Shown piece after piece: positions 50,173 through 58,781 of a DNA stretch of 64,000 nucleotides. A model generated the notes under the pieces. That model did not search any database. It had not been told where the DNA came from and saw only the letters and a program-made list of their open reading frames with translations. Made by a program: the position numbers and the translations under genes. The DNA is from Pseudomonadota bacterium (GTDB taxonomy: Bacteria > Myxococcota_A > Polyangia > GCA-2747355): contig JADJDT010000022.1 of assembly GCA_016702545.1 (NCBI GenBank), positions 36,450-100,449 on the forward strand, given 5' to 3'. Each line of letters begins with the position of its first letter. Positions within the stretch are counted from its first letter, which is position 1.

Positions 50173-51735
50173 GTGGCGCGGGTGCGCAAGCGACGGGCAG
50201 CGGCCCCGCGGTCGCCCGCGACGCCGGAGGCCGCAGACACCGCCAGCAGCACCCACGGGTGGCTGCTGCTGGCGGCCCTTCCCCTCGCGCTGCTCGCCAC
50301 CACCAACCACTCCGTCTTCTGGCCCGACGAGATCTTTCAGACGCTCGAGCCCGCACACCGCGTGGCCTTTGGCTACGGCTTCGTCTCGTGGGAGTTCACC
50401 GACGGCGCCCGCTCGTGGCTCTTTCCCGGGGTGATCGGCGGGCTGTGGCGCGGCGCCGCCGCGCTGGGCCTGTCGCAGGCCGCCACCCTGCTCGCCTGCA
50501 CCAAGCTCCTGCTGGCCGCTTGCACCCTCGTCGCGCTCTCCTTCGCCTTGCGGCTGGCCGCGCTGTGGGCGGGCCCGCGCGCCGCCTGGCTGACGGGGCT
50601 GTTGGCCCTGGCCTTTCCGCCGCTGCTCTTCTTCGGCTGGCGCACCCTGACCGAGGTGCCGAGCGCCGCGCTGCTGAGCGCCGGCGCCTGGTTCGCGGCG
50701 CCGCGCGACGCGGGGCGACCCGATGGCGCCGCGCGACGCGCACTGCTCGCCGGCCTGCTGACCGGGCTGGCCGTCTTTCTGCGCTTCCAGAACGGCCTCT
50801 TCGTCGTCGGCCTGCTGGCGTGGCTCGTGGCGCAACGCCGTGGCCGCGACGCGCTGCGCTTCGGCGGCGGCGCGCTGCTCGTCGCAGCCCTCGCCGGTGG
50901 GCTGCTCGACTGGCTGAGCTGGGGCGCGCCCTTTCACGCCTTTCGCCGCTACCTGGCCTACAACCTGTTCGAGGGCCACGCTGCGGCCTACGGGGTGTCG
51001 CCAGCCAGCTTCTATCTGAGCACCTTGCGCTCGAGCGCAGGCCTGCCCCTGGCCCTCGCGGCCTTGGCCGGAGTCGGTGGCGCCCTGCTGACGCGCGCGC
51101 GGGGGCCGGCGTGGGTCGTGGCGGGCTTCGTGGCGGTGCACAGCCTGGTGCCGCACAAAGAGCTGCGCTTCATCTATCCGGTGCTGCCGCTGGTGCCGGC
51201 GTTGGCGGCTGTGGGGCTGCTGCGCTGGGGTGACGGGCTCGCCGCACGGCTGTCGCGACGCCCGCCGTCCCTCCAGGTGGTCCTCGGCGTGGGCCTGCTG
51301 CTGGCGGCCACGGGCGCGTGGCGCGCCGTCGGGCTGACCCAGCTCGAGCTCGGCCAACACCCGCTGCGCCCCGAGGTCGGCGTTTCGCCCTGGCGCGTGA
51401 GCGCGGAGGTCAACGCGCTCTTGCTCGAGGCCGGGCGGCAGGGCGACCTTTGTGGGCTGGGGCTGCTCGGCACTCAGGAGATCTGGAGCGGCGGCTACAC
51501 CTATCTGCACCGCGACGTGCCCCTCTTCACGATCGTGCCCGAGGCTGCCATCGCGGACGGTGACCTGAGCCGCACGGCTACCGGCGCCAACTACGTGATC
51601 GCGCACCGCGGCCTGGCCGCGCTGGCCCCCGGCTGGCGCGCGACCGCGGCGCGCACCGCCTGGGTGCTGCTGCACCGCGACGGGCCCTGCGGGCCACCGC
51701 CGCCGAGCTATGCGCGGGTCTTCCCGCGCGGCTGA
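50173..51735 (+). CDS. GT22-like mannosyltransferase, membrane protein
   Basis: The 520-residue protein has about ten membrane helices and resembles the GT22 family (PIG-B/ALG9/ALG12), which use lipid-linked mannose. The first luminal loop has WPDEIFQTLEPAHRVAFG near residue 50 and SWEFTDGARSWLFPG, and the HKELRFIYPVLPL motif near 319 is the family hallmark. The acceptor in bacteria is unknown; a cell-envelope glycolipid or glycoprotein is plausible. The GTG starts seven bases after the peroxiredoxin stop. Confidence 0.8.
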   Translation: MARVRKRRAAAPRSPATPEAADTASSTHGWLLLAALPLALLATTNHSVFWPDEIFQTLEPAHRVAFGYGFVSWEFTDGARSWLFPGVIGGLWRGAAALGLSQAATLLACTKLLLAACTLVALSFALRLAALWAGPRAAWLTGLLALAFPPLLFFGWRTLTEVPSAALLSAGAWFAAPRDAGRPDGAARRALLAGLLTGLAVFLRFQNGLFVVGLLAWLVAQRRGRDALRFGGGALLVAALAGGLLDWLSWGAPFHAFRRYLAYNLFEGHAAAYGVSPASFYLSTLRSSAGLPLALAALAGVGGALLTRARGPAWVVAGFVAVHSLVPHKELRFIYPVLPLVPALAAVGLLRWGDGLAARLSRRPPSLQVVLGVGLLLAATGAWRAVGLTQLELGQHPLRPEVGVSPWRVSAEVNALLLEAGRQGDLCGLGLLGTQEIWSGGYTYLHRDVPLFTIVPEAAIADGDLSRTATGANYVIAHRGLAALAPGWRATAARTAWVLLHRDGPCGPPPPSYARVFPRG

Positions 51736-51742
51736 GCGCCGA

Positions 51743-51859
51743 CGCTCAAGGACCTGCTGCGCGGCCCGATCGCTGCGTTGCGCTGCGCGGGTGGTGGCTC
51801 GCGGGCGCCTGGCGCTCGGGCCGCTGAGTCTTGGCTCGCTCAAGGACCTGCTGCGCGGC
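51743..51859. repeat. Pair of 23-bp direct repeats
   Basis: CGCTCAAGGACCTGCTGCGCGG(C) occurs at 51743-51765 and again at 51837-51859, start-to-start distance 94 bases. The pair lies between the 3' ends of two convergent mannosyltransferase-like genes. Confidence 0.85.
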
Positions 51860-51863
51860 GTGC

Positions 51864-53099
51864 TTACACCGGCGAGCGCCAATGTGAGAAACCGTAGGTC
51901 AGCGCGAGCTGCAGCACCACGGCGATCAGGGCCACCAGGCCCAGCAGCCAACGCCGGCGGAGCGAGGGCGCGAGCGCGAGGAAGAGCGGAAAGACCACCG
52001 CCGTGAAGCGACCCAGCGCCGCCGCGCTACCGGCCGTCAGCGCCGGCAACAGACTGAGCGCGGACCAGGCCCCGAGCAGCCAGCCGCAGCGGCGCCAGGC
52101 CAGCACCACCAACGGCGGCAGCGCGAAGATCAGTACGAGCTGCAGCCCGAGGTCGAGGCGCGAGAGCGGGTCGAAGGCTGCCGAGCCTACCACGCTCCAG
52201 ATCAGGGCCACGTTGGGCAGCGCGAAGCTGCGGTTCCACGCCGCCTGTACGTGCACAAAGGCCAGCGGATCGCCGAAACGCAGCCACTGGAAGGCGCTGA
52301 AGGCGAGCAGCCCCGCCGGCGCGAGCAGCAACCATAGGGCGCGGCGGTCCAGGCCCTGCAGCCGCCAGCCGCATTGCCGCAGGTGCTCGAGCGCGAGCAG
52401 CGGCGTCAGCAGCACGCCCGTGCTGCGTGTCGCGCTCGCCAGCGCGGCCAGGCCGCAGGCCAGCGCCCAACGGCTCTGCCGCGCGGCGATCAGGCTCCAG
52501 ACGACCAGCGCGAGGTAGAGCGACTCGGTGTAGGCGGCGCTGAAGAAGAGCGCGTAGGGAAAGAGGCAGAGCAGCCAGCTCGCGCGCGCCGCCGCGCCGG
52601 GCTCGAGCAGCGCGCACGCGAGGCGCCTGAAGCCGAGCAGCGCGACGAAGAACGCCCCGTGCGAGAGCGCCAGGGCCGCGAGGTAGAAGGCCTGATGGGA
52701 CGGCAGCACGGCGCGCAGCGGCCACGCCAGCAACCCGCTGAGCAGCGGATAGAGCGGAAAGAAGGCCACGCTGCTCTGCTGGCCCGGCGTGAAGGCGTAG
52801 CCGTGCCGGACGATCGCGTGGTACCAGCCGGCGTCCCAACGCACCCAGCCATCGAGCAGCAGCGCGCCGGGGAAGGCCCGGTAGGGCTCCGCGCCGTCGT
52901 GCAGCGGCAGCAGCAGCGGGTCGGGCGCGAGCGCGTCGTCCCAGCGCAGGCCGAGGTAGCTCGCGACCAGCAAGAGCCCACGGCTGACGAGAAACACGCC
53001 CAGCGGGGTCGCCCACCACGCGAGGGGATCGTTGCTGTCGCGGCCGCGCGCGCCTGCACGCTCGCCCCGCGTGGCCTGCCGCGCTGCCCGAGCCCTCAT
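51864..53099 (-). CDS. PIG-V-like mannosyltransferase, membrane protein
   Basis: The 411-residue protein has about ten membrane helices and resembles PIG-V (GT76), the second mannosyltransferase of GPI synthesis, and its bacterial homologues. Key elements are RWDAGWYHAIVRHGYAF near residue 87, VAFFPLYPLLSGLL near 111 and YTESLYLALVVW near 190. The start is the ATG at 53099 with GGAGCGGAG upstream; the frame extends to 53333 without a plausible protein. It is convergent with the GT22-like gene; together they may build an envelope mannoside. Confidence 0.78.
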   Translation of the reverse strand: MRARAARQATRGERAGARGRDSNDPLAWWATPLGVFLVSRGLLLVASYLGLRWDDALAPDPLLLPLHDGAEPYRAFPGALLLDGWVRWDAGWYHAIVRHGYAFTPGQQSSVAFFPLYPLLSGLLAWPLRAVLPSHQAFYLAALALSHGAFFVALLGFRRLACALLEPGAAARASWLLCLFPYALFFSAAYTESLYLALVVWSLIAARQSRWALACGLAALASATRSTGVLLTPLLALEHLRQCGWRLQGLDRRALWLLLAPAGLLAFSAFQWLRFGDPLAFVHVQAAWNRSFALPNVALIWSVVGSAAFDPLSRLDLGLQLVLIFALPPLVVLAWRRCGWLLGAWSALSLLPALTAGSAAALGRFTAVVFPLFLALAPSLRRRWLLGLVALIAVVLQLALTYGFSHWRSPV

Positions 53100-53353
53100 C
53101 GTCTCCGCTCCTGCACGGGTCCTGCAGCGCGAATGTCCACGATGGCGGGCGACTTGTCGATCGCCGGTGCTGCGCCGCGCGGCGGCGGATCCGGCGGATC
53201 CGCTTCGGGTGCATTCACCGCGCAGGGATGTTAGAAGGCGGGCCTGCGCACGTGGGACTGAGCTCGCGGGTCGCAGCGCTGGGCATGTGCTCGGCCGGGC
53301 CGAGGCCCTGAGCCGAGCCGAGGCGGGTATCAACCCGGATAGGAGAATGTCTG

Positions 53354-53638
53354 ATGCTTCGCACGATGATGTTAGGGCTCTTCCTGGTTTGCGCGACCCT
53401 TGGCCTCGGCGCCTGTGGCGACGACGAGAGCGACTGCGACAAGGCCTGCAACAAGCAGCAGTCCTGCGGCGTCTCCAGCGCGTCCTGCAACACCGCCAGC
53501 TCGAGCTCCTGCAGCGGCGACGCGCTGTGCACGGCCGGCTGCGTGAACAGGGCGAGCTGCGCCGAGCTCAAGAGCCCGGCAGGCACGACCTACGCCAGCT
53601 GCGTGACGGAATGCAGCGGCGGCGCGTCGCTAGAGTAG
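53354..53638 (+). CDS. Small Cys-rich lipoprotein
   Basis: The 94-residue protein has a signal sequence and lipobox LGLGAC near residue 21. Its mature part of about 75 residues has eleven Cys after the lipidated one, implying a small disulfide-rich domain. No family recognised. The start ATG follows AGGAGAATGTCTG. Confidence 0.7.
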   Translation: MLRTMMLGLFLVCATLGLGACGDDESDCDKACNKQQSCGVSSASCNTASSSSCSGDALCTAGCVNRASCAELKSPAGTTYASCVTECSGGASLE

Positions 53639-53672
53639 TCGCCGCAACAGGCCCCTCGGGACCCCCTGCCCC

Positions 53673-54962
53673 CTAGCTGGGCGGCACGAAGCTCCCGAGC
53701 CAGCTCTCGTGGTCGGGGAGGAAGCCGCGGGCCAGCTCGGCCAGCGCGTCGGCGAGCCCTTGCATCTGCTGGGCGTAGGCTCCCAGGGCTGCCTCCGCGC
53801 CGGCGGGGTTCCGGCTGGGATCCTGACGCTGCAGGCTGGTTGCCAGCGGCAGCAACAGCGTCACCGCGGCCACGGCGGACGAGATCCCGGAACCCATCCG
53901 CACATGCGGCTCGATCGCGCGATCGCCGAGACAGACGATCGGCGCCGCTGGGTTTCCGTTCCAGTAGCCCTGAATACGCGACAGCTCGGCGCGGAAGGTG
54001 GCGGCGCTGTCCAGCAGCAGCGTGGTCGGGTCGAGCGAGAGCTGCGCAACGACCTGGCTCAACAGCGCGTCCCGTTGCGTGGGCGTGGGCTGAGCCCCCC
54101 GGTCCTCGTGCTCGAGGCTGAGCTGTCCTCGGCCATCGCGATAGCGCTGCACGCCGCCGACCACAGCCTTGATCGGGGCTGAGGGATCCGCGACGCGGAA
54201 GAGCAGCAGCTCGGGCGGCGCCGCGCCGCGTGAGGGCGCCGGCCCGCTCGCCCCGAGCGGTGCGAGGCTCATCCACGAGGAGAACGCCTGGTCCTGCGCC
54301 GGGACCCGACGCTGGGGCAGCACCCCATTCCAGCGCAGGGTGCTGCCCAGGCCGCTCGCATCCACGACGAGCCGAGCCGGCAGACCCGTGGTCGCCTGTT
54401 CGCGCCCGCTCGCCTCGGCGCAGCGCAGGTGGCTGCCACCCTCGACCGCCATGACGTCGAGGACGGTGGTACCGGGGAAGAGCCTCGCACCGAGCGCCTC
54501 GGCCCGCTGCCGCAGCGCGCCCTCGATCGCGCCCACCGGCGCTAGCTGCGTGCTGCGACCGATCCAGTTCCAGGGAAAACGAGGCTGCGCGCCGGTCGGC
54601 GACGCGTAGAGCGGTGCACGCCGCAGCTTGCCGCCGTCGAAGACCCCGCGCTCGGTGACGGCGTGGAGCACGTCGCCGCTCCCATGGGCCTGGAGCCAGC
54701 GCGCAGCGTTGAGCCCCACCACGGCGAGATGGTGGCGTGGCGGCAACGCGGGGAAGGACTGCTCGACCTCCCAGCCCCCCTCCCGCAACACGATCGCCGC
54801 CGCAAAGGCCGCCGGCCCACCGCCGATGACCCGGGCCAGGGGCGCCTCGCCGCGGCCCCAGGCGCGTCCCTGCGCGTGCAGCGCCGCGAGCACCAACGCG
54901 GCGCCGACCACCCAGCGTCCGCTGACGCAAGCAGACAGTCCTTGTCTCGCCGACCGCGCCAC
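53673..54962 (-). CDS. FAD-dependent oxidoreductase-like protein, possibly exported
   Basis: The 429-residue protein has an FAD-binding Rossmann motif at its start (VIGGGPAAFAAAIVLREGG), DASGLGST near residue 205 and a C-terminal GDRAIEPHVRMGSGISSA typical of flavin monooxygenase/halogenase-like folds. About 40 residues precede the Rossmann motif, including a hydrophobic stretch WVVGAALVLAALHAQGRA that could be a signal or anchor. The GTG at 54962 is chosen because TTGGAGGTGG lies just before it. The longer open frame reads through a dispersed repeat. Substrate unknown. Confidence 0.65.
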   Translation of the reverse strand: MARSARQGLSACVSGRWVVGAALVLAALHAQGRAWGRGEAPLARVIGGGPAAFAAAIVLREGGWEVEQSFPALPPRHHLAVVGLNAARWLQAHGSGDVLHAVTERGVFDGGKLRRAPLYASPTGAQPRFPWNWIGRSTQLAPVGAIEGALRQRAEALGARLFPGTTVLDVMAVEGGSHLRCAEASGREQATTGLPARLVVDASGLGSTLRWNGVLPQRRVPAQDQAFSSWMSLAPLGASGPAPSRGAAPPELLLFRVADPSAPIKAVVGGVQRYRDGRGQLSLEHEDRGAQPTPTQRDALLSQVVAQLSLDPTTLLLDSAATFRAELSRIQGYWNGNPAAPIVCLGDRAIEPHVRMGSGISSAVAAVTLLLPLATSLQRQDPSRNPAGAEAALGAYAQQMQGLADALAELARGFLPDHESWLGSFVPPS

Positions 54963-55039
54963 GCCCCACCTCCAACCCAACCTACCCCACCCCCCTGTGT
55001 CACGGTCCGTCGCCGCAAGCAACTGCCGGCGCAGCGCCG

Positions 55040-55184
55040 CCGAGGAATCAGTGGATCGATTGGGCGCTGATGCGCCCACGGGGCAAGGCGCGAGGAGAGC
55101 GCCGACTCGGGGTGGGCAACCGACGAGCAACGAAGCCACGCGGGAGGATCTCCCGCTCATCGACAAGGTCGTTGAGGAAGGCCC
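55040..55184. repeat. Dispersed repeat copy 3, inverted and diverged
   Basis: The plus strand here matches the reverse complement of copies 1 and 2. Shared blocks include GGCAAGGCGCGAGGAG and CAACCGACGAGCAACG, and similarity extends at lower identity over about 145 bases. The terminal inverted repeats are largely eroded. The right end stops three bases before the TAA stop of the 55187 gene. Confidence 0.75.
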
Positions 55185-55186
55185 TC

Positions 55187-57187
55187 TTACTGTGGGCAGG
55201 CGATCGCTTCGAGCGGCGTAGCGGCCGCACCGATGGTGCGCAGCAGGCTGTAGAGACCGACGTCGTGCTCGGCCAGCCATTGGCGGGTGATGCCGAAGGT
55301 CGCCGCGGCCTCGGCCTCCACACTGTAGTGGGTCACACCCTGGGCGAAGTACTCGCCGCGGCTCGTGGCGGCATAGGCGTCGGCAAACACCCCCGCGCTG
55401 CGGGCGCGCTGGTAGAGCGTCGTGATACAGGCCTGAAGGCTCTGCGGCGCCGCGGCGTCGAACTGGTGGGCGAGCTCGTGCGCCGCCGCGTTGGGGGTGC
55501 CGAACAGGTGCTCGCTGACATAGGACAGATCGACGACCGCGAGCTGGCCCTGCGAGCGGCCCGGGTCCTCGTCGATCAGGTGGTAGTCCCCGCGGGTGTT
55601 GACGCGCTGATCACGCAGCCCCTCCAGCGAGGGGATGTCGCTCACCAGCTCGAAGGCCTGCTTGAGATAGAGCCGGTAGCCGCCGGCGGAGAGCCTCGCG
55701 ATCCACGGTGCCCAATAGCGTAGGGCGTAGCGCACGCGGCGCTGACCTTCCTCTGGCAGGGCCGAGAAATTCTGCACGTAGCTCGCCAGCTCGCCGGGGA
55801 AGGCGGTGGCGGCCACGGCGCGAGCGAGCTGCGCGAGCTGTTGCGCACGATCAGGGAGCTGCGCGCTCCGCGTGCGCCGGCGAACACTGTACAAGCCGTC
55901 ATGTGCTCGGTTGTAGAAGGGGCAAGCGCCATGGGCTTGCCAGTAGGCCTGGCGCGCCGCGTCGTCGTCGCCGGCGAGCTCGTGCATGCTGCCGAGGAGC
56001 GTGAGGAGGTCGGCACGGGTGCCCGACTGATCGAGCAGAGCCTGCGCGCGCGCGATGGTCGCAGCGGTCGAGGCCGCGCCGCTACGCCAGTCGCTCACGA
56101 ACGAATGGTAGCGCGCGAGCTCTTGGCCCTGCAGCAAGCTCCCCGCGCAAGCGTCGCGGTAGAGCTGCGAGTAGTCGTAGGTGTTGAACTGGGTCGGCAC
56201 CCAGGCCTGCGGGTGCGCGTGGGGCAGATAGGCGCGATAGAGCTCGCGGGCCAAGTCGAAATTGGAAGGCCCTTGGCGATAGAGGGAATTATAGGCCGCG
56301 CCAATCCAACCCGTGGTGGGATCGATCGCATCGAGGTTGTTCGCGATCAGGAGCAGCGCGCGCTGCCACTCCTCGTGGTCCGCCCAGTAGATCGCCTGCA
56401 GGCGGAAGAGCTGATCCCGCACCCGCGGATCGCCGCCCACCAGTTGGGCGTCGACGAAGGCCGCTGCCGCCCCGCGCTCGCTCTCTGGTAGCGTCATGCG
56501 ACCCGCGAGGTACTCCAGCGCGCGGTATACCGTCTCGGCGGGTACGCCCCACCCGGGATAGCGGGCCAGCAGCTCGCGGGCGGCCGCGGGCCCTTCCGTG
56601 GTCGAGAGGAAACGAGCGAAGCCCATCACGCGGCCGGCGAAGCCAGGCGCAGTCACCGTCGAAGGATCGGTGGCTGCGCGAAAGAGCACTGCCGCCACGT
56701 CATTCCGACCCTCGGTGTCAGCGCAGGTGCCGCCGATGAAGGCCAGCTCCGCCCGCAGCTGCGCGGGCGTGTCGCTATCCGCAGTGCAGCGCTCGGCGAG
56801 CTCGGTGCAGCTCGCCGTTCGTCCCGCGCGCGCGAGCGCCTCAGCGTGGCCGAGCAGCTCCGGGCTCCCGCAACGGGACTCCAGGGCGACGACGAGATCG
56901 GCCGCCTTGGGCAGCGCCGTGAGGTAGCGCGTGAGCGTTTGGGTCAGAGCAGCCTGGTCGGTGTGCGTCAGCGCCAGCGCCTGGTCGCGGTCCACGAGCT
57001 CGAAGGGGCTTCGGCTGCAGCCGACGAGGCAGCTCGGGACACCCGCGTCGGCCCCGCGAAGCGAGCCGTCGTCAGCAGGGGCGGCTCCGCCTTCGGCTCG
57101 TCCGAGCGCACCGTCTGTAGCGCCCGAAGACCCGGAGCACGCGGCCACCACAACCAGCCAGAGCGGTGCGCGAAGCAGGCTACTCAT
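55187..57187 (-). CDS. Lipoprotein with HExxH metalloprotease motif
   Basis: The 666-residue protein has a signal peptide with a probable lipobox (VVVAAC, near residue 17) and an Ala/Gly/Asp-rich linker. A long helical, TPR-like middle follows (about 70-450). Near the C-terminus the zinc motif HELAH lies at 570-574, and a plausible third ligand Glu in SRGEYFAQG at 612 gives a gluzincin-like site, as in the ATLF-like peptidases. It probably acts at the cell surface or periplasm; target unknown. The TAA stop lies three bases beyond a dispersed repeat. Confidence 0.7.
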   Translation of the reverse strand: MSSLLRAPLWLVVVAACSGSSGATDGALGRAEGGAAPADDGSLRGADAGVPSCLVGCSRSPFELVDRDQALALTHTDQAALTQTLTRYLTALPKAADLVVALESRCGSPELLGHAEALARAGRTASCTELAERCTADSDTPAQLRAELAFIGGTCADTEGRNDVAAVLFRAATDPSTVTAPGFAGRVMGFARFLSTTEGPAAARELLARYPGWGVPAETVYRALEYLAGRMTLPESERGAAAAFVDAQLVGGDPRVRDQLFRLQAIYWADHEEWQRALLLIANNLDAIDPTTGWIGAAYNSLYRQGPSNFDLARELYRAYLPHAHPQAWVPTQFNTYDYSQLYRDACAGSLLQGQELARYHSFVSDWRSGAASTAATIARAQALLDQSGTRADLLTLLGSMHELAGDDDAARQAYWQAHGACPFYNRAHDGLYSVRRRTRSAQLPDRAQQLAQLARAVAATAFPGELASYVQNFSALPEEGQRRVRYALRYWAPWIARLSAGGYRLYLKQAFELVSDIPSLEGLRDQRVNTRGDYHLIDEDPGRSQGQLAVVDLSYVSEHLFGTPNAAAHELAHQFDAAAPQSLQACITTLYQRARSAGVFADAYAATSRGEYFAQGVTHYSVEAEAAATFGITRQWLAEHDVGLYSLLRTIGAAATPLEAIACPQ

Positions 57188-57312
57188 TGCAGAACCCTCC
57201 CTTGTGAGACTGGCGAAGCTTGGGTTGCCAGCCTCGTCACCTGCGATCAGTGTCCCGATCCGCCGCGAGGGCGCAACCCTCGGCGGCCGCCGTAGAGCGA
57301 AATGTTTCCCAC

Positions 57313-58659
57313 TCAGTAGATCAGCACGCGATTGTTGTTCGTGTCAGAGAGGAAGAGGCGGCAACCGTCGTAGAACAGGAAATGGACGCCCCAGAGGCTA
57401 TTGGCCGCGGCAACGGTGCCCTGGCCCTGATTGGCCTCGCCCGTGCCGTAGGTCGCCTGGCCGATCAGCACGTCGGGGGGCTGGTCCGGCGAGGTCGGCC
57501 AACGATTGAACACCAGCACGCGGTCATTCCCGCGGTCGGCCACGAAGAGGCGTGTGCCGTCGGACAAGGCCCCCACCGGGTTATCGAGATTCAGGGCGCC
57601 CTGACCCCAGCTGCCCCAGCTGCTGCTGGCCGCGACGCCGCTCGTGGTGGGCACCTGATCGAAGAAGAGCAGCCGATCGTTGAAGGCATCGACGACGGCG
57701 AGCCGCACCCCGTCGGTGGCCAGGCCCAGGGGGACGTTGAGCTGGTTGGCTAAGGAGCCGGCGCCGTTGCTCTGCAGATCAGGCTGCCCAATCGCGGCGA
57801 TCGCGGCCGGTGGCGCACCTACGGTCGAGTCGAAGACCAGCACGCGGTGGTTGTCGGAATCCGTGACGAGGTAATGCGAGCCGACGGCCAGCACGCTGGG
57901 CACGGACCCCAGCGAGGTCGGCGTGACGCTCGTCGTGACATCGACCGCCGAGTTGGCGTCGACCTGGCCGAAGACCGTCGAGAGCCGGGGCGTGGAAAAG
58001 AGCGAGTCGAGCGGCCAGAGCGACGCCCGCGCGCTGTCCCACTCGGCGACGAAGAGCGCGCTGCCCGTCAGGCCGAGCCCCTGCGGCGCGCTGACGGTCG
58101 AGGCGCTGGTCATGGCTGCAGTCGAGGTGAAGTCCGGTTGGCCAATCACCGCCGTCGCCGCGGCGCCGTCGCTGGCGGGCTCACGATCGAAGACCAGCAG
58201 GCGATTGTTGCGGTTGTCGGCGACGAGCAACTTGGAGCCATAGACCACCACGCCGAGCGGTCGGCTGAGGGAGGCAGCCGTCGCGCTGCCGCCGCGATTT
58301 GCGGCCGAGCCCACGAAGTCCGCCTGGCCCAGCACGCGCCGAGCCGGCATGTTCGTGTAGAACACGGTCGGACCGCCGGGACATGGCGCCTCTTCGGCCA
58401 GGGCATCGCGTGAACCGGCGTCCCGCTCGCTCGGCGGGCTCGACGGGTCCAGCCGCGCGCCGCGATCGCGCGCCGAGGCGTCCCGTCCGCGCCCGCCGCT
58501 ACCCACGTCCACGCCCGCCGCGGACCGGTCTGGCGCCACGGCTCGGGACTGACGCTCGAAGCCCGCACGCACACAAGCGAGCTGCAGCGAGCAGGCCACC
58601 ACCACGAGCGCTCGGCTCGGAGGGAGCGCGAGCGCAGACCAACGCGGGGTGGACACCAT
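57313..58659 (-). CDS. NHL-repeat beta-propeller lipoprotein
   Basis: The 448-residue protein has a signal sequence with lipobox LQLAC near residue 29 and an Asp/Arg/Ala-rich linker (RGRDASARDRGARL). At least five NHL-type blades follow, each with a motif such as LVADNRNNRLLVFD, LVTDSDNHRVLVFD, FVADRGNDRVLVFN or FLSDTNNNRVLIY. A six-bladed propeller is likely. Such propellers bind proteins or glycans. The ATG at 58659 is used because it starts the signal peptide; an ATG at 58698 is also in frame. Confidence 0.82.
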   Translation of the reverse strand: MVSTPRWSALALPPSRALVVVACSLQLACVRAGFERQSRAVAPDRSAAGVDVGSGGRGRDASARDRGARLDPSSPPSERDAGSRDALAEEAPCPGGPTVFYTNMPARRVLGQADFVGSAANRGGSATAASLSRPLGVVVYGSKLLVADNRNNRLLVFDREPASDGAAATAVIGQPDFTSTAAMTSASTVSAPQGLGLTGSALFVAEWDSARASLWPLDSLFSTPRLSTVFGQVDANSAVDVTTSVTPTSLGSVPSVLAVGSHYLVTDSDNHRVLVFDSTVGAPPAAIAAIGQPDLQSNGAGSLANQLNVPLGLATDGVRLAVVDAFNDRLLFFDQVPTTSGVAASSSWGSWGQGALNLDNPVGALSDGTRLFVADRGNDRVLVFNRWPTSPDQPPDVLIGQATYGTGEANQGQGTVAAANSLWGVHFLFYDGCRLFLSDTNNNRVLIY

Positions 58660-58781
58660 GTTGTCAGGATAACCCAGCTCGACGCAGCGCGGCGGCAACC
58701 CCGACCACGGCGCTCGCGTTCTGCGGGAGAGGGCCCGCTAGCCATTCGACGCCCTCACGAGCCCAAGCGATACTGCGCGGC

